Assembly (NCBI RefSeq): GCF_009795715.1
Contig: NZ_WTCR01000001.1
Coordinates: forward strand, 372,001-436,000
Direction: 5' to 3'
Source: Labilibaculum euxinicum
GTDB lineage: Bacteria > Bacteroidota > Bacteroidia > Bacteroidales > Marinifilaceae
DNA length: 64,000 nucleotides
Shown one piece after another: positions 1-8,113 of this stretch. Below the pieces are notes generated by a model. The model searched no databases, was not told where the DNA came from, and saw only the letters and a program-made list of their open reading frames with translations. Position 1 is the stretch's first letter. The number at the start of each line of letters is the position of its first letter. The translations under genes and the position numbers were made by a program.

Positions 1-342
1 GATCCGGCAGTAGGGTTTACAGCCAAAAAAAGTTTGAATAAAGATAACAAATGGGAAGATGTACAACGTTCTGAGGCTGTTTCTTTTGTGATTAACAACA
101 AAGGTTATGTGGCTACAGGTAAAACTGGATCTTATACAAATGAGGTATGGGAATACAACCCTGCAACTGATGATTGGAACGAAAAAACATCTTTAGAATA
201 TGAAGTTGGCGTAAGAGAAGGTGCTGTTGGTTTCTCTTTAAACAACAGAGGATTTATTGTAACTGGCTACGGTAACGGTTACCTTAGCAACATGTGGGAA
301 TTCAATCCAACTATGAAAGAAACTGATGATGATAATTTCTAA
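1..342 (+). CDS. Kelch-repeat protein, C-terminal fragment
   Basis: The reading frame is open from base 1, so this is the 3' end of a gene that begins outside the window; the TTG at 34 is an internal codon. About 113 residues are visible. They contain two Kelch-type blades, each with a Gly-Tyr or Gly-Phe strand (NKGYVATG, NRGFIVTG) followed by a W-E-[YF]-N-P turn. This is the galactose-oxidase/Kelch beta-propeller pattern seen in many exported Bacteroidota proteins. The acidic tail (KETDDDNF) ends the protein without a type IX sorting domain. A strong terminator follows. The function of the whole protein cannot be judged from this fragment. Confidence 0.85.
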   Translation, partial: DPAVGFTAKKSLNKDNKWEDVQRSEAVSFVINNKGYVATGKTGSYTNEVWEYNPATDDWNEKTSLEYEVGVREGAVGFSLNNRGFIVTGYGNGYLSNMWEFNPTMKETDDDNF

Positions 343-364
343 ATCATCTTAAAATATTTAATTT

Positions 365-397
365 AAAAACACTGCAAAAAATGCAGTGTTTTTTTTT
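365..397 (+). terminator. Rho-independent terminator after the Kelch gene
   Basis: A 12-bp stem (AAAAACACTGCA paired with its complement) closes a 5-nt A-rich loop and runs into a run of T residues. It lies 23 nt after the stop of the Kelch gene. Confidence 0.85.
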
Positions 398-442
398 GCT
401 TCAAGATCAGATATAATTTAAATTGACAATAAAAATCTGCAA

Positions 443-476
443 TAATAAAAAACCTCCGACCATTGGCCGAAGGCTT
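443..476 (-). terminator. Terminator of the hydrogenase operon
   Basis: Read on the minus strand, CCTTCGGCC and GGTCGGAGG form a continuous 9-bp stem around AAT, using two G-U wobbles, followed by six T residues. On the plus strand the same wobble positions become mismatches, so the hairpin is oriented for the minus-strand operon that ends at 494. Confidence 0.8.
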
Positions 477-493
477 AAAATTATAATCCGGTT

Positions 494-973
494 CTATTTT
501 TGATATTCTTTAATAATATCAGCTACGTCACCAGCAGAAACACGTCCGTAAACGCGTTCTCCGATAGTAACAACCGGTGCTAATCCACAAGCTCCTACGC
601 AACGCAAACAGCTTATTGAGAACTTACCATCTTCGGTAGTTTCGCCAACAGGAACACTCAACTGACGTTTGAATTCTTCCAACACCTTCTCAGCACCTCT
701 AACATAACAAGCTGTTCCCATACAAATAGAAATTGGGAATTCACCTTTGGGTACCATCGAGAAAAATGAATAGAATGTAACTACACCATACACATGAGCA
801 ACAGAAACGTTCAATTCGCGGGCAATGATTTCCTGAACTTCAGCTGGAAGATACCCAAAGGTCTCCTGAGCTTTATGAAGCACATTAATCAACTCGCTTC
901 CTTCATTATCAAATGATTTGCAAATCTCCACAAGTTTATCCACTTTGGATTTTGCTAATTTAATTTTTGCCAT
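494..973 (-). CDS. hydC: NuoE-like [2Fe-2S] subunit of the bifurcating hydrogenase (HydC/HndA type)
   Basis: This 159-residue protein has the thioredoxin-like fold of the 24-kDa subunit of complex I. The four expected [2Fe-2S] ligands are visible: Cys84 and Cys89 (C-x4-C) and Cys125 and Cys129 (C-x3-C, in CVGAC). The N-terminal helical segment (LINVLHKAQETFGYLP) is typical of NuoE. In HydABC-type hydrogenases this subunit passes electrons between the NuoF-like flavin subunit and the rest of the complex. It is the last gene of the operon. A 113-nt gap containing a palindrome and repeat words separates it from hydA, whereas most other genes of the operon are nearly contiguous. Function is assigned from family and context. 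Confidence 0.9.
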   Translation of the reverse strand: MAKIKLAKSKVDKLVEICKSFDNEGSELINVLHKAQETFGYLPAEVQEIIARELNVSVAHVYGVVTFYSFFSMVPKGEFPISICMGTACYVRGAEKVLEEFKRQLSVPVGETTEDGKFSISCLRCVGACGLAPVVTIGERVYGRVSAGDVADIIKEYQK

Positions 974-984
974 AATATTTTAAA

Positions 985-1079
985 GATTTTAGATGTGAGA
1001 CTTAAGATTTGAGATTCAGGTTTTTTCTTTTCTCTCATTACTCATCCCGATAGTTATCGGGACTATAATCTCATTTCTA
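985..1079. repeat. Repeat footprint with palindrome between hydA and hydC
   Basis: The gap contains an 18-bp palindrome at 1045-1062 (TCCCGATA, GT, TATCGGGA) and iterated words of the type GATGTGAGACTTAAGATTTGAGA. Similar self-similar strings flank four-helix-bundle protein genes elsewhere in this window, so I read this as a footprint of that repeat family rather than as an operon-specific regulatory site. A hairpin here could also affect the hydA/hydC expression ratio. Confidence 0.55.
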
Positions 1080-1086
1080 TTTAAAA

Positions 1087-2859
1087 CTATTCAATCTCAA
1101 TATCTTTACTCTTATCGAAGTAATGAGTATGCAATAATTTATGAGATAATTCACCGCATGGCTTACCCAGGAACTCTTCATACAATTTAATAATGTATGG
1201 ATTCTCGTGAGACTTACGGATAGCTTTTCCTTCATCCTCACGATAAAGAGCTGCTGCACGTTTTTTCAAGATTGAAGAATCACCATGGTGCAATGGCTGA
1301 CCACCACCACCAATACAACCTCCAGGACAAGCCATGATCTCAATTGCATGATATTGCGATTTACCATCGCGGATATCTTCAAGAAGTTTACGGGCATTCC
1401 CCAAACCATGAGCAATACCAATATTAACATCCAGTCCGTCAAAATCGACTGTAGCACTTCGAATGCCTTCCATACCACGCAATGCCTCAAAATTCACATT
1501 CTCTAATGTTTTTCCGGTATAAACTTCATAAGCAGTACGGGCAGCAGCCTCAATTACACCACCCGTAGCACCAAAAATTACACCAGCACCAGTAGATTCA
1601 CCCAGTGGATTATCAAATTCTTCATCAGGAAGAGTTTTTAAATCCATATTAGCCTGCTTAATCAAGTTAGCCAACTCACGGGTTGATATCGAATAATTAA
1701 CATCAGGATCGCCGTCAACTTTAAACTCATCACGCTGACATTCATATTTCTTAGCCAAGCATGGCATAATAGAAACAACAATCATGTCTTCACGTTTAAT
1801 TCCCATTTCTTTCGCTAAATAATTTTTAGCTATAGGGCCAAACATTTGCTGAGGAGAACGTGCGGTTGATGGAATATCTTTCATTTCAGGAAAATGATGC
1901 TCAAAGAAGTTCACCCATCCCGGACAACAAGAGGTTAAAATTGGTAGTTTAACATCTTTATCTCCATCTAAATGTCTTTTTAAGCGATCCAATAATTCTG
2001 TTCCTTCTTCCATAATGGTAAGATCGGCAGCAAAATCGGTATCAAAAACACTGTTAAAACCTAACTGACGTAAAGCTGAAACCATTTTTCCGGTAACCAA
2101 AGTTCCCGGTTCCATTCCAAATTCTTCACCAAGAGCTGCACGCACAGCGGGAGCCGTTTGAACAACAACAGTTTTCTTAGGATCTGCAAGATCTCTAATC
2201 AGCTGATTGGTGTGGTCTTTTTCGGTAAGAGCTCCTGTAGGACAAACTGCAACACACTGTCCGCAGTAAGTACAGGTTGATTTCTCTAAATCCATTTCGA
2301 ATGCCGGAGCAACAACAGATTGGAAACCTCTGTTTACAGCAGAAAGAGCTCCAACAGTCTGTACATCGTTACACATGGTTTCACATCTGCGACACATAAT
2401 GCATTTGTCCATATCGCGAATAATTGATGGAGAATAATCAACTTTATAGGTTGATTGCTCACCTTTATAATGCAATTCACGAACACCTAATTGTTGAGCT
2501 GTTGACTGCAAATCACAGTTTCCTGATTTTGCACACACCAAACAATCGAATGGATGATCCGAAAGCATCAGCTCCATTACAGTTTTACGTGCATTTAGCA
2601 CTCTCATGTTATGAGTATGAATTACCATACCCTGCTCACACTTCGAATTACAAGATGGTGCCAAATTACGACGCCCCTCTACTTCAACAACACAAATTCG
2701 ACATCCGCCTGGCTTGTGTTCAATTCCCATATCACCAAGGTGCATATAGCAAAGAGTTGGGATATCAACACCTATTCCTTTGGCGGCTTCCAAAATAGTA
2801 GTTCCCTGAGGTACTTCTACTTGTTTTTTATCAATGGTTAATTTGATCATTTTTTCCAT
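1087..2859 (-). CDS. hydA: [FeFe] hydrogenase catalytic subunit, group A (HydA/HndD type)
   Basis: Catalytic subunit of a soluble multimeric, probably electron-bifurcating, hydrogenase (H2 with NAD(H) and ferredoxin). Domains in order: plant-type [2Fe-2S] ferredoxin (Cys37, 53, 56, 70); a His-Cys3 [4Fe-4S] site (His102, Cys106, 109, 115); two [4Fe-4S] clusters (Cys153-163 and Cys196-206); the H-cluster domain; and a small-subunit-like C-terminus. All H-cluster motifs are intact: TSCCPGW with the proton-relay Cys311 and ligand Cys312, MPC with Cys367, and MACPGGC with Cys511 and Cys515. The ATG at 2859 is preferred over the TTG at 2865 because a clear GGAGG lies 9 nt upstream. hydB ends at 2874, so the two genes are probably translationally linked. 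Confidence 0.95.
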   Translation of the reverse strand: MEKMIKLTIDKKQVEVPQGTTILEAAKGIGVDIPTLCYMHLGDMGIEHKPGGCRICVVEVEGRRNLAPSCNSKCEQGMVIHTHNMRVLNARKTVMELMLSDHPFDCLVCAKSGNCDLQSTAQQLGVRELHYKGEQSTYKVDYSPSIIRDMDKCIMCRRCETMCNDVQTVGALSAVNRGFQSVVAPAFEMDLEKSTCTYCGQCVAVCPTGALTEKDHTNQLIRDLADPKKTVVVQTAPAVRAALGEEFGMEPGTLVTGKMVSALRQLGFNSVFDTDFAADLTIMEEGTELLDRLKRHLDGDKDVKLPILTSCCPGWVNFFEHHFPEMKDIPSTARSPQQMFGPIAKNYLAKEMGIKREDMIVVSIMPCLAKKYECQRDEFKVDGDPDVNYSISTRELANLIKQANMDLKTLPDEEFDNPLGESTGAGVIFGATGGVIEAAARTAYEVYTGKTLENVNFEALRGMEGIRSATVDFDGLDVNIGIAHGLGNARKLLEDIRDGKSQYHAIEIMACPGGCIGGGGQPLHHGDSSILKKRAAALYREDEGKAIRKSHENPYIIKLYEEFLGKPCGELSHKLLHTHYFDKSKDIEIE

Positions 2860-2868
2860 ATTCAAGAT

Positions 2869-2875
2869 CCTCCTT
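2869..2875 (-). promoter_or_regulatory. Strong Shine-Dalgarno for hydA, overlapping the hydB stop
   Basis: AAGGAGG on the minus strand lies 9 nt before the ATG at 2859 and overlaps the TAA of hydB. Such sequences are rare in this window. Confidence 0.65.
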
Positions 2876-4667
2876 ACTGTATGCTTATTGCATTAAACTT
2901 ACACTTCTCCATACACGCACCACACTTAATACATTTCGATGCATCAATGACATGAGCTTCTTTACGTTCACCTGCGATACAATCAACAGGGCAATTACGT
3001 GAGCATAGAGTACAACCTACACACAATTCAGGATCAATTACATATTGCATTAAAGCCTTACATTGCCCTGCTGCACACTTGTGATCTTCTACGTGAGAAA
3101 TATACTCGTCATAAAAATTCTCAAGTGTTGAAAGAACCGGATTTGGGGATGTTTGTCCCAATCCGCAAAGAGAAGTATCTTTAATTACAGTACTCAAATT
3201 TCTTAATAGATCCAGATCTTCTCTAGTTCCATTCCCCAGGGTGATTTTATCCAACAATTCGTGAAGACGCTTGTTGCCTACACGACATGGTGTACATTTA
3301 CCACAAGATTCTTCAACAGTAAATTCCAAATAAAATTTAGCCATCGACACCATACAATCATCCTCATCCATAACAATCATACCACCCGATCCCATCATAG
3401 AACCTGCAGCAATCAAATTATCAAAATCGATAGGAGTATCTAAATGTTTTTCTGTTAAACATCCTCCTGAAGGACCACCTGTCTGAACAGCCTTGAATTT
3501 TTTACCATCTTTAATACCTCCGCCGATTTCGTAAATTACTTCGCGAAGAGTAGTTCCCATTGGCACTTCAATTAAACCAACATTGTTGATTTTTCCGGCC
3601 AATGCGAATACTTTGGTACCTTTTGATTTTTCACTTCCAATTTTATTGAACCAACTTGCTCCTTTGTTAATGATAACAGGAATATTTGCAAAGGTTTCAA
3701 CATTATTTACGTTCGTTGGTTTTCCGTTGTACCCAGATTCAGCAGGAAACGGAGGTTTAACGGTAGGTTCACCACGAAGACCTTCCATCGAGTGAATCAG
3801 AGCAGTTTCTTCACCACAAACAAATGCTCCGGCTCCGTAACGCATTTCAACATCGAAATTAAATCCGGAACCTAAAATATCGTTGCCTAACAAACCGTAT
3901 TCACGAGCTTGCTTAATCGCAACTTTTAATCGGGTAATCGCCAAAGGATACTCAGCACGAATATAAATCACACCTTTATCAGCTCCCATGGTGTATCCGC
4001 AAATAGCCATAGCCTCCAGAACCGAGTGCGGATCACCTTCCAGAATAGAACGATCCATAAACGCTCCGGGGTCTCCCTCGTCAGCATTACAAACTACATA
4101 TTTTTGATCAGCTTCATTTTTTGCTGCAAATTCCCATTTTAAACCAGTTGGGAATCCTCCTCCTCCTCGTCCGCGTAATCCTGATTCCTTAATCTCATCG
4201 ATTACCGTCTGCGGAGTCATTTCAGCCAAACACTTACCTAAGGCTGCATAACCATCTCTTGCAATGTATTCATCAACATTTTCAGGATTTATAAAACCGC
4301 AATTTCGAAGCGCAATTCGAATTTGCTTTTTATAAAATCCCATGTGTTTCGAATCACTAATCGTTTCTTTATTCTCAGGATCAACATAAAGCAATCTCAT
4401 CACCTTACGACCTTTAATAATATGCTCTTCAATCAGCTCTTCTGCATCTTCAGGTTTTACTTCCACATAGAAAGTATTATCCGGAAGAATTTTCACAATA
4501 GGGCCTTTTTCACAAAATCCGAAGCAACCGGTCATTACAACCTGTACTTCATCTTCAAGTCCTTTGGCTTTAATTGCATCTTGCAAATTATTTTGAATAG
4601 CCTCACTGGCAGAAGCCCGGCAGCCGGTACCTCCACAAATAAGAATATGCATTTTGTACTTTTCCAT
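2874..4667 (-). CDS. hydB: NuoF-like NADH-binding flavoprotein subunit of the hydrogenase (HydB/HndC)
   Basis: A 597-residue protein with an N-terminal thioredoxin-like [2Fe-2S] domain (Cys11, Cys16, Cys48, Cys52), then the NuoF core with the glycine-rich FMN/NADH motif GRGGGGFPTG and the GAFVCGEE segment. The N3-type [4Fe-4S] motif ESCGKCTPCR follows, and two further [4Fe-4S] ferredoxin motifs lie at the C-terminus (CVGCTLCSRNC and CIKCGACMEKC). This is the domain order of HydB subunits of bifurcating hydrogenases, where the FMN site is thought to split electrons between NAD and ferredoxin. It lies directly upstream of hydA. There is no Shine-Dalgarno before its ATG. Confidence 0.95.
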   Translation of the reverse strand: MEKYKMHILICGGTGCRASASEAIQNNLQDAIKAKGLEDEVQVVMTGCFGFCEKGPIVKILPDNTFYVEVKPEDAEELIEEHIIKGRKVMRLLYVDPENKETISDSKHMGFYKKQIRIALRNCGFINPENVDEYIARDGYAALGKCLAEMTPQTVIDEIKESGLRGRGGGGFPTGLKWEFAAKNEADQKYVVCNADEGDPGAFMDRSILEGDPHSVLEAMAICGYTMGADKGVIYIRAEYPLAITRLKVAIKQAREYGLLGNDILGSGFNFDVEMRYGAGAFVCGEETALIHSMEGLRGEPTVKPPFPAESGYNGKPTNVNNVETFANIPVIINKGASWFNKIGSEKSKGTKVFALAGKINNVGLIEVPMGTTLREVIYEIGGGIKDGKKFKAVQTGGPSGGCLTEKHLDTPIDFDNLIAAGSMMGSGGMIVMDEDDCMVSMAKFYLEFTVEESCGKCTPCRVGNKRLHELLDKITLGNGTREDLDLLRNLSTVIKDTSLCGLGQTSPNPVLSTLENFYDEYISHVEDHKCAAGQCKALMQYVIDPELCVGCTLCSRNCPVDCIAGERKEAHVIDASKCIKCGACMEKCKFNAISIQ

Positions 4668-4687
4668 AATTGTTGTTTCGTTTAGAT

Positions 4688-5080
4688 TTAGTCTAGAGTT
4701 TTGTAGTTTACAGGTATTATTCCGTCGACCAATTCACCATTTTTAATGTATTTTTCAACAATTTGGTCAGCTTTTTTAATATCTACATCGCCAAAAACGA
4801 TGGGCTCTTTCCCAGGAATCTGAACCTCAATTGTAGGTTCTGCATAGCAATATCCCATACATCCGGTTTGGGTAACTACAGTCCGAATTCCTCTTTTTGC
4901 TGTTTCTTCAATAAGGAATTCCATTACCTCTTTAGCTCCTGAGGCAATTCCGCATGTAGCCATTGCAACTTTAATCTGCACAAGGCCTTCCGGATCGTTG
5001 CTTTTCTCCCTAAGATCCATCTTCGACTGAAGCTCTTCTTTCATTCTCTTCAGATCTGCAAGGGATTTAACTTTTGCCAT
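4688..5080 (-). CDS. hndB: HndB-like thioredoxin-fold [2Fe-2S] ferredoxin
   Basis: A 130-residue protein resembling HndB of NADP-reducing hydrogenase operons and clostridial relatives (VAMATCGIASGAKE and TQTGCMGYCYAEP motifs). Only three cysteines are present (Cys43, Cys74, Cys78). The position corresponding to the first ligand in HydB's own N-terminal domain is Val38, so a normal four-cysteine [2Fe-2S] site is not complete. It sits between the GHKL ATPase gene and hydB and probably forms part of, or docks to, the hydrogenase complex. The hndB name rests on remembered motif similarity, and its biochemical role is not well established. Confidence 0.8.
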   Translation of the reverse strand: MAKVKSLADLKRMKEELQSKMDLREKSNDPEGLVQIKVAMATCGIASGAKEVMEFLIEETAKRGIRTVVTQTGCMGYCYAEPTIEVQIPGKEPIVFGDVDIKKADQIVEKYIKNGELVDGIIPVNYKTLD

Positions 5081-5106
5081 AATCTCAAATTATTAAAGGT
5101 TAAAAT

Positions 5107-5646
5107 TTATATTATTGTGTTTAGGTTCTCGTTTATTAATTCCTTCAAATACTGCATAATATTTGGATCTGTTACCGAAACATCTTCCAGTATTTCTTTT
5201 ACTTCTTTTGTGTCAAAAATATATTCGCCCTTCATTGTATGATGCTTATATACAAAATCCATATTTGGATTTGCACTCACCAACAACACTATAACTCCGG
5301 CAATATCCCCGATCACGGGTCTGTCAATATTTTTATGAGAAAACAAAACCTGAAGTTCTGTTCCAACTCCCTCTTTAGAATGAATTTCCAACTTACCTCC
5401 TGTTTGCTCCGCACTTTGCTTTAACAGCGATAAACCCAATCCAACTTTACGTGTGGTTCGGGTAGTGAAAAAGGGATCCAATACTTTGCTCAGAACTTCA
5501 TCCGACATTCCACATCCATCATCTTTAATTAAAATTGAATAGATGTCTTTTTCCAAATCCTCCCTGATCTCCAACTCAACATTGGACGCTTCAGCTCTCA
5601 CCGAATTTTGGATGATATCCAGTATATGCAATGACAAGTCTTTCAT
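5107..5646 (-). CDS. Stand-alone GHKL (histidine-kinase-type) ATPase
   Basis: This 179-residue protein consists of a HATPase_c domain without a dimerisation/phosphoacceptor domain or sensor. The N box (HILDIIQNSVRA, near residues 7-18), G1 box (DDGCGM) and G2 box (GLGLSLLK) are visible, with an F-box-like FFTTR between them. The last 70 residues are not recognisable. Its ATG overlaps the stop of the upstream PHP gene by 4 nt, so the two are probably coupled. Comparable proteins recur in [FeFe] hydrogenase operons of anaerobes and are presumed regulatory; a kinase activity or partner cannot be read from the sequence. Confidence 0.8.
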   Translation of the reverse strand: MKDLSLHILDIIQNSVRAEASNVELEIREDLEKDIYSILIKDDGCGMSDEVLSKVLDPFFTTRTTRKVGLGLSLLKQSAEQTGGKLEIHSKEGVGTELQVLFSHKNIDRPVIGDIAGVIVLLVSANPNMDFVYKHHTMKGEYIFDTKEVKEILEDVSVTDPNIMQYLKELINENLNTII

Positions 5647-6389
5647 TCCTTCTCTAATTCAATTTTCCGACCATCTTTCAAGCTCAAAGCCTTCCTTATT
5701 TCTGCAAAACTCAACTCTTCCATAAAGAAATTCGTGCAAACATTACCAATATTATCGACATAATGCGCATCGGAACTTTGGATAAAAGTATAGCCTTTCA
5801 GATATTCATTCTTACTTAAAAACTCATCTTTCGTGATATGCATTGAAATTTCCAAAGCATCCACTTTTAAATCCGGCGGCAAAAAACCCAGTTGACTAAT
5901 AATACTATTTTGTGCTTTATTGATATGAGCTGGAATAAACAAACCTTGAAGTTCATGAACTTTTTGTTCCACCTCATTGATTCCCTGATTCAAGCCTGAT
6001 ATCAACAAATTTTCTATTTCCTGTACAATCTCCTCCTCTTCATTCACCACAACCTGATATCCAAAGTATTTTGTATCATTTGGAATCTTAGGCAAATGTT
6101 GATCAAGGTAAATTTGAAAATCAGAAAGCAAGTGCTCAGTTTCAAAAAAGCACAAACAATGAACTTCTTCTTTGGTGGTAACCTCTGCTCCCATCATCAC
6201 CATAATTCCTTCTTTTTCTGCCAACTGCCTGATTAATGCAGCATGCAAGGTTGAATTGTGGTCTGTTATTCCCAAAATGTCAACACCACGTTCTTTTGCA
6301 ATCCGAACGATATTCACAGGACTCATTTCCAAATCTCCACATGGAGACAGGACAGTATGAGTATGCAAATCAGCTCGAAAAACTTTCAT
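5643..6389 (-). CDS. PHP-domain metal-dependent phosphoesterase
   Basis: A 248-residue single PHP domain. The metal-binding motifs are all visible: DLHTHT near residue 7, GITDHN near residue 40, a Glu in GAEVTT, a mid-protein His in PAHI, and SSDAH near residue 210. This matches the TrpH/YciV-type PHP phosphoesterases, which hydrolyse small phosphorylated nucleotides or related compounds. The gene overlaps the following GHKL ATPase gene by 4 nt and lies 10 nt after the DRTGG gene, inside the regulatory half of the hydrogenase operon. The substrate is unknown. Confidence 0.85.
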   Translation of the reverse strand: MKVFRADLHTHTVLSPCGDLEMSPVNIVRIAKERGVDILGITDHNSTLHAALIRQLAEKEGIMVMMGAEVTTKEEVHCLCFFETEHLLSDFQIYLDQHLPKIPNDTKYFGYQVVVNEEEEIVQEIENLLISGLNQGINEVEQKVHELQGLFIPAHINKAQNSIISQLGFLPPDLKVDALEISMHITKDEFLSKNEYLKGYTFIQSSDAHYVDNIGNVCTNFFMEELSFAEIRKALSLKDGRKIELEKE

Positions 6390-6399
6390 TTCAATTCAT

Positions 6400-6738
6400 T
6401 TACTTCTTCAACATCTCAAACAATTTCCCAGTTAATTCAAAAGCCTCCTCCTCTGATGAAAGAATAGGGATTCCCTCTAAATTACTTTGTTCAGCAGCAT
6501 CAGTTTCCGGTTCGTATCCTTTCACAAGAATTATTGCCGCCAACTCCTTTAAAGAGGCAATTGCCATGATATTTTTATGAGTTTGCAAAGTAACCCAAAC
6601 CTGATTTTCATCTGCGTTTCCCATCACATCACTTAAAAGATCAGAAGTATATCCTCCTTCAATTTCGCGATTCAAACCCGCAGATCCACTGCACACTTTT
6701 AATCCCAGCTTATCAACTATGTCTTGTACTTTCATCAT
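6400..6738 (-). CDS. DRTGG-domain protein (copy 1)
   Basis: A 112-residue protein made of a single DRTGG-type domain, a fold otherwise found in phosphotransacetylase N-termini and CBS-linked proteins. It is paralogous to the first gene of the operon (8533-8880): both begin with a KV-x-D-[IL]-V-D-K-L segment and share the [YF]-x-SDL-[LM]-SDV motif. It starts directly after the stop of the H-cluster sensor gene; either ATG 6738 or ATG 6735 is possible. DRTGG genes often accompany sensory-type hydrogenase genes. A ligand-binding or adaptor role is inference only. Confidence 0.8.
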   Translation of the reverse strand: MMKVQDIVDKLGLKVCSGSAGLNREIEGGYTSDLLSDVMGNADENQVWVTLQTHKNIMAIASLKELAAIILVKGYEPETDAAEQSNLEGIPILSSEEEAFELTGKLFEMLKK

Positions 6739-8106
6739 TTAATGATCGTTTATGTTTTTCTTTTCGAATCTTTTTACCCCCCAGGTATTTTCTGAGATAT
6801 CAAAAGACTCCTGAGGAGTAATCAAACCTTCTTTTGTCAGCATCTTCTGTAAAAAAACACATTGTGTCATCTTGGCTTTTCCTTGTACCACATCCTCTGC
6901 TAAAGCCTGACAACGCGGAGCACCACAAGCACCACAATCGATACTTGGTAAAACTTTTAGAATGCGATTGATCTTCTCCATTTTTTTCATCGCCTCCATC
7001 ATATCAGTATCCAAACTTAAAATTGAACGGGGTTCAATGCTCTTAATGGAAATGTTCTCCAACAGATATGGTCTATACTCTTCAATTTCCTTCGGCTCAA
7101 GTATTATCGGTTTATTGCGATGATACCAATCTGCTCTTTTCCGTAATCTCTCTATGGCTAAAAATCTATTTTCTGTAGTTAAAACACCACCTGCACAAGA
7201 ATGGTCGCAAGCCCGTAGTTCCACGAAATCAACATCAGTTATCTCCTCATTTTCCAGCTTCTCCAACACCTCAATCACATTATGAATTTCATCTATAGCC
7301 AAGCATCTGCCGGAATATTGTGATGCTTCTCCATTGGTTAATGTCCAGCCAATGCTTCTTCTGGATATGTGTTTGTTCAACTCATATTTTAGCTCTTTCG
7401 ATTTGTTTTGCTTAATACTGAGCAATACTTTATTGTATATGAAATCCATATTGATAACACCATCTATAAAAGATTTATCTTCACCAACAGGACTTTTCAC
7501 TGCCGCAATTTTTGCCGCACATGGAGTCACGTAGAAAATCCCCACTTCATCATCACTAAACCCTTCATTTTTTAGTTTTTCACGATAAAATATTGCTGAA
7601 ATATCAATAACCGGCTTTAAGTGAATAATATGCTCAACCAAGGCAGGAAACTTAACCTGAATTAAGCGAACGATTGCAGGACAAAAGCTGGAAATAAACG
7701 GACGTTCCTGATGATGCTTCTGCATGTAAGTTTTAGTAACTTCCGTAAGAATATCGGCAGTTTCGTCCACCTCATATACATGAGTAAAACCTAACTCAAG
7801 GATAACAGAGTAGATTTGCTTTTCGGAAATGTCATCAGGGAATTGCCCTAAAAGAACGGTTGGAAGAAGAGCAACCCGTTGTTTATAATGGAAAATTTGA
7901 GAAAAGTCATCCTGCTCAACGATAATTGCATTAACCGGACACGAATTTAAACACTCGCCACAATCAACACAGGCATTTTTATTAATATCAGCAATTCCAT
8001 TTTTCACACGGATTGCCGAAGTTGGACACACATTCATACAATGCGTACAACCAATGCAAGCCTTCTCAACCACTTTAAGAGCATGATAAAAATGAGCCTT
8101 CTCCAT
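6739..8106 (-). CDS. Sensory-type [FeFe]-hydrogenase-like protein (HydS-like, without PAS domain)
   Basis: 455 residues. Two N-terminal [4Fe-4S] ferredoxin motifs (Cys17/20/23/27 and Cys46/49/52/56) precede a hydrogenase large-subunit domain. A four-cysteine FeS domain follows (Cys391/394/399/416). The four H-cluster ligands are kept: Cys142, Cys196, Cys300 and Cys304. The surrounding motifs are degenerate: L1 reads SSFCPAI, with Phe141 in place of the proton-relay cysteine; L2 reads TPCAAK; L3 reads RACDHSCAGG instead of MACPGGC. Proteins of this kind are considered H2 or redox sensors, with low activity. Unlike the HydS form I recall from Thermotoga, no PAS domain follows. It lies 7 nt after the RsbW-like gene. 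Confidence 0.85.
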   Translation of the reverse strand: MEKAHFYHALKVVEKACIGCTHCMNVCPTSAIRVKNGIADINKNACVDCGECLNSCPVNAIIVEQDDFSQIFHYKQRVALLPTVLLGQFPDDISEKQIYSVILELGFTHVYEVDETADILTEVTKTYMQKHHQERPFISSFCPAIVRLIQVKFPALVEHIIHLKPVIDISAIFYREKLKNEGFSDDEVGIFYVTPCAAKIAAVKSPVGEDKSFIDGVINMDFIYNKVLLSIKQNKSKELKYELNKHISRRSIGWTLTNGEASQYSGRCLAIDEIHNVIEVLEKLENEEITDVDFVELRACDHSCAGGVLTTENRFLAIERLRKRADWYHRNKPIILEPKEIEEYRPYLLENISIKSIEPRSILSLDTDMMEAMKKMEKINRILKVLPSIDCGACGAPRCQALAEDVVQGKAKMTQCVFLQKMLTKEGLITPQESFDISENTWGVKRFEKKNINDH

Positions 8107-8113
8107 CTTCTTT

